The translations under genes and the position numbers were made by a program. 64,000 bases of DNA from CAKMMH01 sp927798255 (lineage in GTDB: Bacteria > Bdellovibrionota_C > UBA2361 > CAKMMH01), in NCBI GenBank assembly GCA_034180415.1, contig JAXFOK010000018.1, forward strand, positions 43,642 to 107,641. The letters run 5' to 3'. The notes beneath the pieces are model-generated. The model was not told the DNA's origin. It made no database searches and worked only from the letters and a program-made list of their open reading frames with translations. Positions 27,370-37,339 of the stretch are shown here, piece after piece. How positions within the stretch are numbered: the first letter of the stretch is position 1; every line of letters starts with the position of its first letter.

Positions 27370-27450
27370 ATATACGCCATTAGTTATATATAAAACTTAA
27401 GGGGTTATAACAAAATAAAATGAGAATGAGAGAAGAATTTAAAATATTAT

Positions 27451-27666
27451 TTATCGTGGATCAGCACATTGATCATCAAGACACATTCCGCCTTTACCAT
27501 CAGAAGATGCTGTCCCATATCCTGAAGCATACACATCTAGGCAAGCGCTTTCATTAAGCCTCTGAAGCTTGTCGTCATAATCCTTTCTATTATAAGGAAG
27601 ATTAACTCTAAACGGCTCGCTTCCAAGCATTTAAGACATTAAACTGTTACTAGTTGCAAATTTCAT
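27451..27666 (-). pseudogene. Small peptide gene with a nonsense codon
   Basis: ATG at 27666 reads MKFATSNSLMS, then TAA (27631-27633), then ATG and 58 more codons: MLGSEPFRVNLPYNRKDYDD, LNESACLDVYASGYGTASSD, GKGGMCLDDQCADPR and TAA at 27451-27453. The frame is otherwise intact and G+C is higher than around it. A short leader-like start and a Gly/Ser/Cys-rich tail look like a ribosomally made peptide precursor; the radical-SAM remnants elsewhere make that worth testing. I recognise no family. A start at the internal ATG (27630) lacks a ribosome site. Confidence 0.4.
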
Positions 27667-27873
27667 ATAAATACCCTATCAAAACCTTCCTCTTTTCCCT
27701 CATTCTCGTAGGAAATCTAACATATATCATGATAGTTATCAATCAATATTTAAAAAATCTTAACAAAATATCAAGTACTTTATATATTTTCTTAGGATTT
27801 TTAAGTATTTTGTATTAGAATAAATAAGAATCTTAGTATTCCCTACTCTTTTATTCTTAGGAGTTACTTTCTT

Positions 27874-28380
27874 ATGGAGAACCTTCTTTTTAAAAACATT
27901 ATTTCTAAATTTGCAAAACCTTATAATGAAAAAAGTGATGCAACAAGATGTAGATGTATTTTATTAAACAAAGATGAAGAAAAACTTGCATTAATTAAAC
28001 GCACAAAACAAAACATTGATATATACTATGTTTTTCCTGGAGGTGGCGTTGAAAAAGATGATAAAAATTTTATAGATACGATGTATAGAGAAATTAATGA
28101 AGAAGTCGGGTTAGAAAAAGAAAAAGTAAAATTAATAAAAGATTTTGTTCTTGAAGATATAGGTATTTTTAAAAACGAAGTAAAAGAAGAACATTTTAAA
28201 TATTTAACATTTTTAGGTATTGCAAATACAAACGCTCCTTTAAAAATTGCATCCGCCGCTCCAGAACTTACAAGAAATAATGGTATATATGAGCCAGTGT
28301 GGGTTCCTTTAGAAGATATTGAAAAGTTAAATGTGGTTCATACATATTTAAAAAATGTTGTTGTAGAATGCCTAAAGTAA
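27874..28380 (+). CDS. Nudix hydrolase
   Basis: Hydrolyses a nucleoside diphosphate linked to another moiety; substrate not predictable. The Nudix box is complete: GGGVEKDDKNFIDTMYREIN runs into EEVGL, giving G-x5-E-x7-REU-x-EE-x-G. The 168 residues have the usual flanking strands (CRCILLNKDEEKLALIKR). AGGAG precedes the ATG. Stands alone on the plus strand. Confidence 0.85.
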   Translation: MENLLFKNIISKFAKPYNEKSDATRCRCILLNKDEEKLALIKRTKQNIDIYYVFPGGGVEKDDKNFIDTMYREINEEVGLEKEKVKLIKDFVLEDIGIFKNEVKEEHFKYLTFLGIANTNAPLKIASAAPELTRNNGIYEPVWVPLEDIEKLNVVHTYLKNVVVECLK

Positions 28381-28607
28381 CACAAAAATTTTATAACATA
28401 CTGATTATACATATATTTTTAATTTTACTTTAGTATTTTGCTACAAAAGTTAAAAACTTTATTAAATTTATATTAAAATCAACAAGTTATGGCAATAACT
28501 ACCTAAAATAATAAAAATCACACATAAACCAACAAATATTTATTTAATCTTTTTAATAAGTTGGCCAATCTAAAGTAGTACTTTGGATTTTTTCAAAAGG
28601 ACTTACC

Positions 28608-29867
28608 GTGTACTCAATAAAACGTCATATTGCTGATATTATAAAATCACGTTCAAAAAATAGTAAATCTATTCTTTTAACTGGTCCAAGACAAGTTGGA
28701 AAATCAACTCTCTTTAAACATTTATTTAAAGATGCAAGACAAGTAACTTTTGATGATAACTTATTACTCTCACAAGCAACAGATGACCCTAAATTATTTT
28801 TAATGGATAATCCTTGCCCTCTTATGATTGATGAAGTACAAAAATGTCCTATGATTTTTAATAGCATAAAAATCATTCTTGATAATACTGATAAATATGG
28901 AAATTTTTTTCTCACAGATTCTCAAAAATTTCACTTAATGGCTAATGTTAGTGAATCACTTGCAGGAAGAATTTCCGTAATGGAGCTAGATGGTCTCTCA
29001 CTTCGTGAAATTAATAATGTTGATTTTAATAAACACTTTGTTCCATCATCTGATTACCTTAAAAAACGAGAAGAAAAACTAAAAAATTATTCTTCAAACA
29101 TTTGGGATATTATTCACAAAGGAAGTTACCCAGAGCTTTATGCAAATGATAACAAAGATTGGCAAGATTTCTATCGCTCTTATGTTAAGACTTATTTAGA
29201 ACGTGACGTAAACAGTCTAATAAAAGTTAAAAACAATCTTACTTTTATTAAATTTATGACCGCAATCGCTGCAAGAACTGGACAAGTAATAAATTATGCT
29301 AACATAGCTTCTGAAGTTGGTATAAGCGAAGTGACTATAAAAGAATGGATTTCCATTCTTGAAAAAAGTGGCATTATTTATATTTTAAAACCATACACAC
29401 CAAGTGTGTTAAACCGCGCAATAAAAAGACCTAAGATTTATTTTAAAGACACAGGACTTTGCTGTTACCTAACTCGCTGCCTCACTCAAGAAACTCTTAA
29501 AAACGGTGCAATGACAGGTGCTATTTTTGAAACATTTGTTGTTAATGAAATTTTAAAATCATACACAAATGAAGGGTTAGATTATGATTTTAATGTTTTC
29601 TATTACAATGGAAAAGATAAGTTAAAAAAAGATGGAGACTCATCAAATCAAGCAGGCGAGATAGATTTAATTATATACGAAAATGGCACTCTATATCCTA
29701 TAGAAATAAAACTCACCTCATCTCCAAAAGCCAATATGACATCAGCATTTAAAGTGTTAGATAAAGTGCCAGAAACTCAACGTGGCATGGGAGCAATCAT
29801 TTGCCTAATCGACAAGAAAACTCACCTTAGAGAAAATCTTGTGGCACTTCCTATAGAATATATATAG
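28608..29867 (+). CDS. AAA_14/DUF4143 ATPase, intact copy
   Basis: ATPase of 419 residues: Walker A GPRQVGKST near residue 26, Walker B PLMIDEVQK near 76, then the DUF4143 half with LERDVNSLIKV, a winged-helix-like stretch (INYANIASEVGISEVTIKEW), PKIYFKDTGLCCYLT and a nuclease-fold core EIDLIIYENGTLYPIEIK. The usual LTGSQ after Walker B is LTDSQ here. Function of the family is poorly known. It is the only complete member among four traces in this window. Confidence 0.88.
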   Translation: MYSIKRHIADIIKSRSKNSKSILLTGPRQVGKSTLFKHLFKDARQVTFDDNLLLSQATDDPKLFLMDNPCPLMIDEVQKCPMIFNSIKIILDNTDKYGNFFLTDSQKFHLMANVSESLAGRISVMELDGLSLREINNVDFNKHFVPSSDYLKKREEKLKNYSSNIWDIIHKGSYPELYANDNKDWQDFYRSYVKTYLERDVNSLIKVKNNLTFIKFMTAIAARTGQVINYANIASEVGISEVTIKEWISILEKSGIIYILKPYTPSVLNRAIKRPKIYFKDTGLCCYLTRCLTQETLKNGAMTGAIFETFVVNEILKSYTNEGLDYDFNVFYYNGKDKLKKDGDSSNQAGEIDLIIYENGTLYPIEIKLTSSPKANMTSAFKVLDKVPETQRGMGAIICLIDKKTHLRENLVALPIEYI

Positions 29868-29917
29868 CTAAAAAACCATATTGCAAGTATTTACCTTTTA
29901 GCTTAATACTTATATTT

Positions 29918-31150
29918 ATGGAAAATAATATACTTAAAAATAGAATTCAAAAAATTAGAAAAGAGCTTTTAAAACAATCAAAAGGTGCTGTGCTTTTATT
30001 ATCAAGTAAGCCTGAAATTATAAACACACGCGACCTTACATTTGATTATAAACAAGACACAAATTTTTATTACTTTACAGGTTCTCATATTAAAAACACA
30101 CTTATGTTAATTAAAGCAAACGAAGATGAGCCTTTAGTTTTATCCCCACACCAAAGCAAAGAAGAAATTTTATGGCTTGGAGCAAATAAGTCCCCTAAAA
30201 ATTTAGCAAAAAAAATTGGTGGAAAATTTATTGAGTGTGATTTAAAAGAAGAAAGTGTGTTTAAATATTTAAAAGAAGCTGACACTCTTTTTTATAGTTC
30301 TTATGAGTATTCACTATCAAATAAAATTGCAAAAAAACTTTTAAAAGAAAATACAAGCACTCTTGAAAGATATAAACTTCCATATAAATTAATTAACCAA
30401 GATTTTTTAATTACCCCTTTAAGACAAATTAAAGAAGCAAGCGAAATTGAAAATATCAAAAAGGCAGTAAATATTACGTTAAATTCAATTAAGGAGCTAG
30501 AAAATATTTTACGCCCAGGGCTTACAGAGCTTCAAATTAAAAACTTTCTTGAAAATGAATTTAAAAAACAAGGCGCCCTTATTGCATTTGACACAATTGT
30601 AGCAAGCGGGAAAAATGCAGCAACTCTTCATCACACATGCTCAAATAAAGTGCTTCAAAAAGGCGAAATGCTTCTTTTAGACTTAGGTGCAGAATATAAT
30701 ATGTACGCAGCTGATATTAGTAGAACACTTCCTGTTTCTGGTGCATTCTCCCCTCTTCAAGAAGAATTAGTAAAAGGGGTTAAAAAAGCACAAAATGCTG
30801 CAATTAAAAAAGCAAAATCAGGTATTACTTATGGCGATTTCCAAAAAGCAGCAGATTTAGAAATTATAAAACTTTTAAAAGAATTAGGAATTTTAAAAGG
30901 AACAGAAAAACAAATCTTAGAAAAAAATCTTCATAGAGAATATTTTCCTCATAGCATTGGACACTCTCTTGGGCTAGATACTCATGATACAGGAAGATTG
31001 TTTAAAGATACAGTACTTAAAAAGAATATGGTCATAACTTGCGAACCTGGTATTTATTTTAGTAAAAAGATTAAAAATATTATGCCACTTGGGATAAGAA
31101 TTGAAGATGATATACTTATTGGAGATAAGGAAAGTAAGGTAATAGGATAA
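29918..31150 (+). CDS. pepP: Xaa-Pro aminopeptidase (M24B)
   Basis: Removes N-terminal residues before proline; two-metal cytoplasmic enzyme. N-terminal creatinase-like domain (FYYFTGSHIKNTLMLI), then the pita-bread fold with the five metal ligands: LLLDLGAEY, YAADISRTLP, FPHSIGHSLGLDTHD, ITCEPGIYF and IRIEDDILI. Length 410 is normal. Alone on the plus strand, 50 nt after the DUF4143 gene. Confidence 0.93.
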   Translation: MENNILKNRIQKIRKELLKQSKGAVLLLSSKPEIINTRDLTFDYKQDTNFYYFTGSHIKNTLMLIKANEDEPLVLSPHQSKEEILWLGANKSPKNLAKKIGGKFIECDLKEESVFKYLKEADTLFYSSYEYSLSNKIAKKLLKENTSTLERYKLPYKLINQDFLITPLRQIKEASEIENIKKAVNITLNSIKELENILRPGLTELQIKNFLENEFKKQGALIAFDTIVASGKNAATLHHTCSNKVLQKGEMLLLDLGAEYNMYAADISRTLPVSGAFSPLQEELVKGVKKAQNAAIKKAKSGITYGDFQKAADLEIIKLLKELGILKGTEKQILEKNLHREYFPHSIGHSLGLDTHDTGRLFKDTVLKKNMVITCEPGIYFSKKIKNIMPLGIRIEDDILIGDKESKVIG

Positions 31151-31217
31151 AGTTTTTAAAAAGAAATATTTTTTATGATTCAAGAATTATAACCTAAAAA
31201 AACTTATTATAATAATA

Positions 31218-31731
31218 TCATTATTGAAACAAAGAGACTTATTTTACGTAACTTAACACTAGATGATTCAGATGATGTTTTAAGTGGTGTGGCGACCCCG
31301 ATGTTACAAAGTTTGTAAGTTATAACACATATAATAATACTAATGAAGTTAGAGAATATCTTAAGTGGGTAATATCTGAAAATTAAAATCCAGATCATTT
31401 AATCGCAGGAGTAGTAACAAAAGCTACAAATGAATTAATAGGAAGTTGCACTATATGTTACGAAAAAGATAGAGATATCTGGTCTATGGGATACACCTTT
31501 AGAAAAGATACTTGGGGACATGGTTACGCTACAGAAGCTATGCAAGGTCTTATAGATTACATTAAAAAATTTAGGACAATGAGAGGAATTGAAGGATGTG
31601 TTGTAAATGAAAATCCTGAAAGTCAACGTGTACTTGAAAAATCAGGAATGACATTTCTTAAGGACGTTACACTTTCTAAAATAGATGGTACTCAAACCTT
31701 TAAAGGAAAAAAATTTCGAAAGATATTTTAG
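31218..31731 (+). pseudogene. RimJ/RimL-type GNAT acetyltransferase, broken
   Basis: Starts IETKRLILRNLTLDDSDDV, shifts frame near 31290, continues CGDPDVTKFVSYNTYNN...REYLKWVISEN, meets TAA at 31384-31386, then LIAGVVTKATNELIGSC and MGYTFRKDTWGHGYATEAMQ (the acetyl-CoA loop GxGxA) to the stop at 31731. So one frameshift and one nonsense codon interrupt a gene of about 170 codons. No start codon is obvious. Confidence 0.8.
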
Positions 31732-31742
31732 CAATCGTTTTT

Positions 31743-31792
31743 AAAAATAAAAAAAAGAACAGACAACATTTTCTAAAAAGTGTCATCTGTTC
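31743..31792 (-). terminator. Intrinsic terminator for the gene at 31817
   Basis: GAACAGATGACACTTTT pairs with the GAACAGACAACATTTT complement (31757-31792) with one bulge and is followed on the minus strand by a long U-run broken by one A. It may also stop plus-strand reading from the broken GNAT gene. Confidence 0.75.
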
Positions 31793-31816
31793 TCCGTAAT
31801 TTTGCTGGATTCAGAA

Positions 31817-32173
31817 TTATTTATGAAATCCAGAGAGTTGCTTTTCGCCAAGTGCTCCTGCTTGCCGCAATTCATGAAAATGCTCAAGTGTTACAAGAAC
31901 TATTTCAAAGCTTTTGAGTTTGTTACCGAAGGATTCAATTCGGTCAACATTCTCATACACAAAAAAACCTTCTTGCTTGTCGTTCAGAAAACCTGTCTTA
32001 AGCTTCCCATCAACCTCAATTCCATAAAGCTGAGGGGGCCGTCGACGAAATTTGAAACGTCCATAAAACTTAGGAAACTTGTATTTCCCGTTTTTTGCTC
32101 GAAGCAACAAGACATATTCAATATTAGGTTGATTCTTAAACGAAAGCTTGATAAAACACTTCCGCCTATACAT
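31817..32173 (-). CDS. Orphan protein of higher G+C
   Basis: 118 basic residues (MYRRKCFIKLSFKNQPNIEY ...). The middle holds KFPKFYGRFKFRRRPPQLYG. No motif I know, no membrane segment, no signal. AAAGGA precedes the ATG and a strong terminator follows, so it looks like a real single-gene unit. The base composition is clearly above the surroundings, as for the genes at 9153 and 56144, which suggests transfer. Confidence 0.6.
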   Translation of the reverse strand: MYRRKCFIKLSFKNQPNIEYVLLLRAKNGKYKFPKFYGRFKFRRRPPQLYGIEVDGKLKTGFLNDKQEGFFVYENVDRIESFGNKLKSFEIVLVTLEHFHELRQAGALGEKQLSGFHK

Positions 32174-32340
32174 AATGTCCTTTCGTAAAAAATGACTAAA
32201 ATTGGCTAAAGTGAAAAACCCCTTTATTCTTTTGTATCACATAATTAAAACTTAATAAAACGTATTTTAAATAAATGTTATAACTTTTAGATTTTTTTTA
32301 GTATTTTCATCCTATTTATGAAAAAAACAAAGTTAGAAGT

Positions 32341-32440
32341 GTTTAAAATAAGATACATATGAGGGGGAGCAACCAAAGGCGTACTTATGCTACAGTGAGG
32401 CTTGATCTCCTTAAGATAACGAAGTATTTTTTGATGCATC
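32341..32440. repeat. Dispersed hairpin element, family 1, copy 2
   Basis: ATGAGGGGGAG near 32359 and CTCCTTAAGATAACGAAG near 32410 lead to TTTTTTGATGCATCC. The order matches copy 1 at 456-583 (TGAGGGGAG ... CTCCCTCA, GCGAAGCATC, GATGCATCG) with many changes. It abuts copy 3. Confidence 0.5.
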
Positions 32441-32446
32441 CTCTCT

Positions 32447-32578
32447 ATTTTTAGGTGCGAGGCGCGATAATTTCAAGGCATTTTAGGGGAGACGAACGGA
32501 GCTGTACTACTTAGTACAGCGAGTATCGGCTCTCTCTAAAATAACACAGAAATTATCGATGCATCGCCCCTAAAAACA
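32447..32578. repeat. Dispersed hairpin element, family 1, copy 3
   Basis: Outer arms TTTTTAGGTGCGAGGCGCGA and the near-complement TCGATGCATCGCCCCTAAAA enclose a second long stem: TTTTAGGGGAGACGAACGGA with TCGGCTCTCTCTAAAA, tipped by AGCTGTACTACTTAGTACAG. A whole-element cruciform of about 130 bp. The best-preserved copy of the family. Confidence 0.65.
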
Positions 32579-32712
32579 AAAAAAAAGCTGACTTAAGAAC
32601 TTATTATTATCCTTCAGCCAGCTCAAACAAACTAAAGAAACTTGTTTTTTACCTCGCAAGTTCCTATATTCATAGGCGTAGTTTGCCCCACCCTTTCTCT
32701 GTATTTGTATTT
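32578..32712 (-). ncRNA. Candidate structured small RNA (three-way junction plus terminator)
   Basis: On the minus strand CAAACTA (32679-32685) pairs perfectly with TAGTTTG (32628-32634). Between them are two hairpins, CCTAT/ATAGG (32663-32676) and AACTTG/CAAGTT (32639-32662), the latter with loop CGAGGTAAAAAA. Then a 12-bp stem (32586-32623) and nine U form an intrinsic terminator. No ORF lies inside. The 5' end is a guess. It may be a stand-alone sRNA or a terminated riboswitch-like leader; it does not match the classes I can recall. Confidence 0.5.
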
Positions 32713-33455
32713 GCACATATAATTAAATGATAACATCTAAAAAAGGATTCTTTTTTTTAAAAAAATTTTTAACTTTTATGCCAAAAGGTATGAATGTGTG
32801 TGTGTGCGGTAAATAGGAGGAAACTTTTGGCATAAAGTCATTATTTTTTAAATTATCCTCTACATGCATCTACTAACAAGTAATAAAGCAAGCTTTATGC
32901 CATATAGAAAAATTTTTATAACATATTGTTTTTAAATAATATTTGTTTTTTACTAAAAATTTATGTGCAAAAATTGCCTAAAAAATAAGAAAAATTAATC
33001 AAAATTTTTGACGCTGGGTAAGTTTTTTGACAGTAGCAAAAATATTAAAAAGTTTAAAAACCAAACACTAAAAACTATCATCTTAATAATAAAATTAGAA
33101 ACTTATATAGTTACATATATAAGTATTTACAAACTATACTTATTAAATTAAAATTTATTTTACTGATATTTTTATTTTTTTTAAGAATTTGACTAATTTT
33201 TTACTAATGTAAAGTTTTTAAACTTAAGTTAAATTTAATTTTAAATTGATAATTTTTTAATATTTTTAATATATTAACTAGCAAATAAGAAAAACAGATT
33301 TTTGATAATAAAATGATAAATTTTCAAGTAGTAGCAAAAAAAAACATCAAGTTAATTCATAAGAAAAAGTCTTATAATAATCAATTTAGGCTAAAAACAT
33401 ACATATTAAATAGTCAAATTCCTAATGTAATATTATTACTTTTAGGAGCAAATTT
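32713..33455. other. Long AT-rich intergenic region upstream of rng
   Basis: No gene found. Two copies of a short TTTTGGCATAAA / TTTATGCCAAA-type string near 32775-32835 form an inverted pair around AATGTGTGTGTGTGCGG. The rest is almost pure A/T. The rng promoter should be near its right end; TAATATTATTAC sits about 30 nt upstream of the ribosome site. Confidence 0.4.
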
Positions 33456-35090
33456 ATGGAACGCTATATGCTTATTAACGCAGTTCATCCAGAGGAATGT
33501 AGAATTGCAATCATTGAAGGCAACAAGCCTATTGAGCTAGAAATTGAATCAAACGCAGGGAAGAAATTAAAAGGGAATATATATAAAGCTAAAATTGCAA
33601 GAGTAGAACCAAGCCTTCAGGCTGCGTTTGTTGATATTGGAGCAGAAAGGAACGGATTCTTACAAATAAACGACATCCACCCTTCTTACTTTAAAAAAGG
33701 TTATGTTAAGAAAAAATCTGTTTCTCAAATTAAAATTCAAGATGTAGTTGAAGCAGGACAAGAGATAATTGTTCAAGTTGTAAAAGAAGAAAGAGATTTA
33801 AAAGGTGCAACTTTAACCACTTACCTTTCACTTCCAGGAAGATATGTAGTTTTAATGCTTGGAAACGATAAAGGCGGAGTTTCAAGAAAAGGAAGCCAAG
33901 ATGAAAGAAGTAGACTTAAAAAATTAACACAGGATATGGAGCTTCCTGACGGTATGGGGATTATTATAAGAACCGCAGGGCTTGATAGATCTCATAGTGA
34001 ACTTTCAAGAGATTTAAGTCTTCAACTTGAGCTTTGGAATAAAATTCAAAATAAAGCAAAAGAATCATCTTGTCCTACTATTCTTTATACCGATGGAAAT
34101 TTTGCAACACGTGTAATTAGAGATTACTTTACTCCAATTGTAAGAGAAATCGTAATTGATAATCCTAATACTTATGAACTTGTAAAAGAATTCGTGCAAG
34201 AAGTAATGCCAAGATATCGTTCTAGAGTAAAACTTTACAATCACCCAGAGCCACTTTTTACTCACTATAATATTGAAGATAGCGTAATTGAGACTTTTGA
34301 AAGAGAAGTTAGGCTTCCATCTGGTGGTTCTGTTGTGATAGAACCAGTAGAGGCACTTGTGGCAATTGATGTAAACTCTGGAAAAGGAACTGACGGAGAA
34401 GGTATTGAAGACACTGCTTTTAGAACTAATTTAGAAGCCGCTGAATGTATCGCATCTCAACTTAGACTTCGTGACCTTGGAGGACTTATCGTAATTGACT
34501 TTATTGATATGTTAGATAAACGCCACAGAGTCGAAATTGAAAAGAAAATGAGAGAAGTTACAAAAGATGATAAGGCAAGAATCGAAGTCGGTACTCTTTC
34601 TCGTTTCGGACTTTTAGAAATGTCTCGTCAAAGGATTAGAGCCTCTCTTGCAAGCCAGAGTCATATTACTTGCCAAGCTTGTAAAGGTACAGGAAAGATT
34701 AGAAACCCTGAATTAATTGCTCTTGAAGTATTAAGAAAAATTCAAGCTGCAGTAATTTTAGGAAATGTTTCACTAGTTCAAGTTAGACTTTCAACAGCAC
34801 CTGCAATTTTCTTATTAAATAATAAGAAAAAAGAGCTTAGTCGTCTTGAAGCAGAATATGAGGTAAGAATTTTAATCGTACCTGACGCAAGACTTCGTAT
34901 GGATGAATATGAACTTGAAATGAAGGCACATCAAGATGAAGATAATCAAAAAGAAGATTCTTTAAATAATGGACAAGCTAATAATAATAAAACTAAAAAT
35001 ACATTTAATAATAAACAAGCTATAAAAAATAAGAGAAAAGCACTTATTAAAAAGAGACGTTTTCTTCCTAAGAAACCAAGGAAACAATAA
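33456..35090 (+). CDS. rng: Ribonuclease E/G family protein
   Basis: Endoribonuclease for rRNA and mRNA processing. S1 domain at about 37-120 (GNIYKAKIARVEPSLQAAFV, DIGAERNGFL), RNase-H-like and DNase-I-like parts with VAIDVNSGKGT and LIVIDFIDMLDKRHR carrying the catalytic aspartates, and the Zn-link CQACKGTGKI. At 544 residues it lacks the long RNase E scaffold; the basic Asn/Lys tail (about 490-544) replaces it. AGGAG fixes the start. recD2 follows 20 nt later. Confidence 0.93.
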   Translation: MERYMLINAVHPEECRIAIIEGNKPIELEIESNAGKKLKGNIYKAKIARVEPSLQAAFVDIGAERNGFLQINDIHPSYFKKGYVKKKSVSQIKIQDVVEAGQEIIVQVVKEERDLKGATLTTYLSLPGRYVVLMLGNDKGGVSRKGSQDERSRLKKLTQDMELPDGMGIIIRTAGLDRSHSELSRDLSLQLELWNKIQNKAKESSCPTILYTDGNFATRVIRDYFTPIVREIVIDNPNTYELVKEFVQEVMPRYRSRVKLYNHPEPLFTHYNIEDSVIETFEREVRLPSGGSVVIEPVEALVAIDVNSGKGTDGEGIEDTAFRTNLEAAECIASQLRLRDLGGLIVIDFIDMLDKRHRVEIEKKMREVTKDDKARIEVGTLSRFGLLEMSRQRIRASLASQSHITCQACKGTGKIRNPELIALEVLRKIQAAVILGNVSLVQVRLSTAPAIFLLNNKKKELSRLEAEYEVRILIVPDARLRMDEYELEMKAHQDEDNQKEDSLNNGQANNNKTKNTFNNKQAIKNKRKALIKKRRFLPKKPRKQ

Positions 35091-35110
35091 AATAATTAAT
35101 TAGTTTTTTA

Positions 35111-37336
35111 ATGTTTAATGAACAATTAGACACCATTTCTGTAAAAGGATATGTAAAAAGAATCCGTTTTCAAAATAGTGATAACGGATTCTGTATCTTA
35201 ATTGTTGAAGACGAAAACACATTTCAAGATGTCATAGTAACAGGAACTTTATTTTCAGTCTTTGAAGGATGTTATATAGTTGCCAAAGGTTCATTTGTTA
35301 CCCATCCAAAATTTGGAAAACAATTAAAAGCAAGCGTTATTACAGAAACAATTCCATCAGATTCAAAAGGAGTTGAGAAATACTTAGCTAGCGGAATTCT
35401 TCCTGGAATTGGAGAAAAAACTGCAAAAAAAATCGTTGGAGCACTTGGTAAAAATGCAGTTGAAAAAATTTTAGAAGACAAAAATTGTTTGAATGAAGTT
35501 AAAGGGTTTCCCAAAAATAAAATAAATCTTACTTATGAAATTTTAAAAGAACAGCAAGAAGAAGGAAACGCCATAAGATTTTTAATTGAGCATAATATAT
35601 CCCCTACTCTTGCAACAATGATTTTTAAAAGATTTGGTGAAAATAGTATTAATGTTGTATCAAACGACCCTTATAGACTTTGCACTGAAGTTACAGGAAT
35701 AGGATTCTTAAAAGCAGATGAAATTGCTTATAAGATGGGATTTAAAAAAGATGATTTGAGACGAATCAAAGCCGGTATTTCTTACACGCTTGAAAAAGTA
35801 ACAGAAGATGGTCATTGCTATTTAAAAGAAGATATTTTAAAAGAAAAAACTAAAATTATTTTAGGGCTAGATGAAGATATAACTTCAATTGAAACTTTAA
35901 TTAATGATTTAGTTAATGAAAATGTTCTTGTAAGAAGAAATGATAATATAATGCTTCTAAAATTTGATGTGGCTGAAAATTTTATAAAGAAAATTATATT
36001 AGAAAAAACTAAAAGCGATTTAAAACCTCTAATTTCAGAAAAATTTATTGAGATTACTGTTCCAAAGATTGAAAGCACTTTAAATTTAAAATATTCAGAT
36101 GAGCAAATAAAGGCTATAAAATTAGCAAATAAAACTAGATTTTTACTTATCACAGGTGGCCCAGGTTCTGGAAAAACTACTATTATTAACGCAATTTCAA
36201 AAATTTTTTTAGCAGCAGGAAAAGAAATAAAACTTGCAGCACCTACAGGAAAAGCTGCTCAAAGGCTTAGCTTAGTAACAAATTTAAAAGCACAAACTAT
36301 TCATAGGTTATTAAAGTATGACCCAGTATCTCAAACATTTATTCATAATCTTGATAATCAAATAAAAGCTGATGTATTTATAATTGATGAATGTTCGATG
36401 ATTGATATTTTGCTTACAAAAGATTTATTTGAAGCAATTCCACGAAACGCAACACTTATTATGGTTGGAGATAAAGACCAGCTACCTTCTGTTGGACCAG
36501 GAAGAGTGTATGCAGATTTACTTGAAATAGAAACAATACCTAGAATTTTCTTATCGCAAATATTTAGACGAGATAACACATCAAATATTAACCAAATCGC
36601 CTTTGATATAAATAGTGGGATAATACCTAAAATCCCAATTCCAGATGGAGTAACAAAATCTGATGTATTTTTTATTCCTAAAGATTCACCTTTTGAAATT
36701 GCAAACCTTACTGAAAAACTAGTATGCAATCAAATTCCAAATAAGTTTGGATTTTCTTTAGATGATATAATGGTATTAACTCCAATGAATAAAGGTCCAC
36801 TGGGAACAATAGAATTAAATAAAAGGCTTCAAAATGCGATAAATCCAATAGAAGCGTTAGATACGGAGCAAGAAATTATTGTAAATGACACATCTTTTAG
36901 ACTAAATGATAGAGTATGCCAAAGAGTAAATAATTATTCCCTTGGTGACAGTGGAGTATATAATGGAGACACCGGTATTATTACAAGAGTAAACTCTTAC
37001 GCACAAACACTTCATGTAAGACTTTGGGACGGAAAAGAAATAGAATATCAAAAAGCAAATTTAACTGAGCTTCAACTTGCATACACATTAAGTGTTCACC
37101 GCTCACAAGGAAGTGAAATACCATGTGTTGTACTTTTACTTCATAATTGCCATCACATGCTTTTAGAAAGACAATTAATTTACACAGCGATTACCCGTGC
37201 AAAGAAACTTCTTATAATTATTGGACAACAACAAGCACTAGCTTATGCGATCAAAACTCAAAATTCAGTAAAAAGAAATAGCATGTTAATAGAAAAAATA
37301 AAAGAAACAACTAATAACGAAAATTCAAACGAATAA
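35111..37336 (+). CDS. recD2: RecD2-type 5'-3' DNA helicase
   Basis: SF1B helicase found in bacteria without RecBC. The N-terminus (VKGYVKRIRFQNSDNGFCIL) and helix-hairpin-helix region (GILPGIGEKTAKKIV) are RecD2-specific. Walker A ITGGPGSGKTT is near residue 350, DECSMID near 424, VGDKDQLPSVGPG next, and VHRSQGSE (motif V/VI area) near 664. Length 741 is usual. Follows rng on the plus strand; the family-2 repeat fragment begins 4 nt after its stop. Confidence 0.94.
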   Translation: MFNEQLDTISVKGYVKRIRFQNSDNGFCILIVEDENTFQDVIVTGTLFSVFEGCYIVAKGSFVTHPKFGKQLKASVITETIPSDSKGVEKYLASGILPGIGEKTAKKIVGALGKNAVEKILEDKNCLNEVKGFPKNKINLTYEILKEQQEEGNAIRFLIEHNISPTLATMIFKRFGENSINVVSNDPYRLCTEVTGIGFLKADEIAYKMGFKKDDLRRIKAGISYTLEKVTEDGHCYLKEDILKEKTKIILGLDEDITSIETLINDLVNENVLVRRNDNIMLLKFDVAENFIKKIILEKTKSDLKPLISEKFIEITVPKIESTLNLKYSDEQIKAIKLANKTRFLLITGGPGSGKTTIINAISKIFLAAGKEIKLAAPTGKAAQRLSLVTNLKAQTIHRLLKYDPVSQTFIHNLDNQIKADVFIIDECSMIDILLTKDLFEAIPRNATLIMVGDKDQLPSVGPGRVYADLLEIETIPRIFLSQIFRRDNTSNINQIAFDINSGIIPKIPIPDGVTKSDVFFIPKDSPFEIANLTEKLVCNQIPNKFGFSLDDIMVLTPMNKGPLGTIELNKRLQNAINPIEALDTEQEIIVNDTSFRLNDRVCQRVNNYSLGDSGVYNGDTGIITRVNSYAQTLHVRLWDGKEIEYQKANLTELQLAYTLSVHRSQGSEIPCVVLLLHNCHHMLLERQLIYTAITRAKKLLIIIGQQQALAYAIKTQNSVKRNSMLIEKIKETTNNENSNE

Positions 37337-37339
37337 AAT

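Noticed and set aside
32578..32712. tmRNA-like reading (a GCAAACTACGCC stretch resembling a tag ORF)
   Set aside because: No tRNA-like ends, no ALAA-type tag end, and too short; kept as an unclassified structured RNA.
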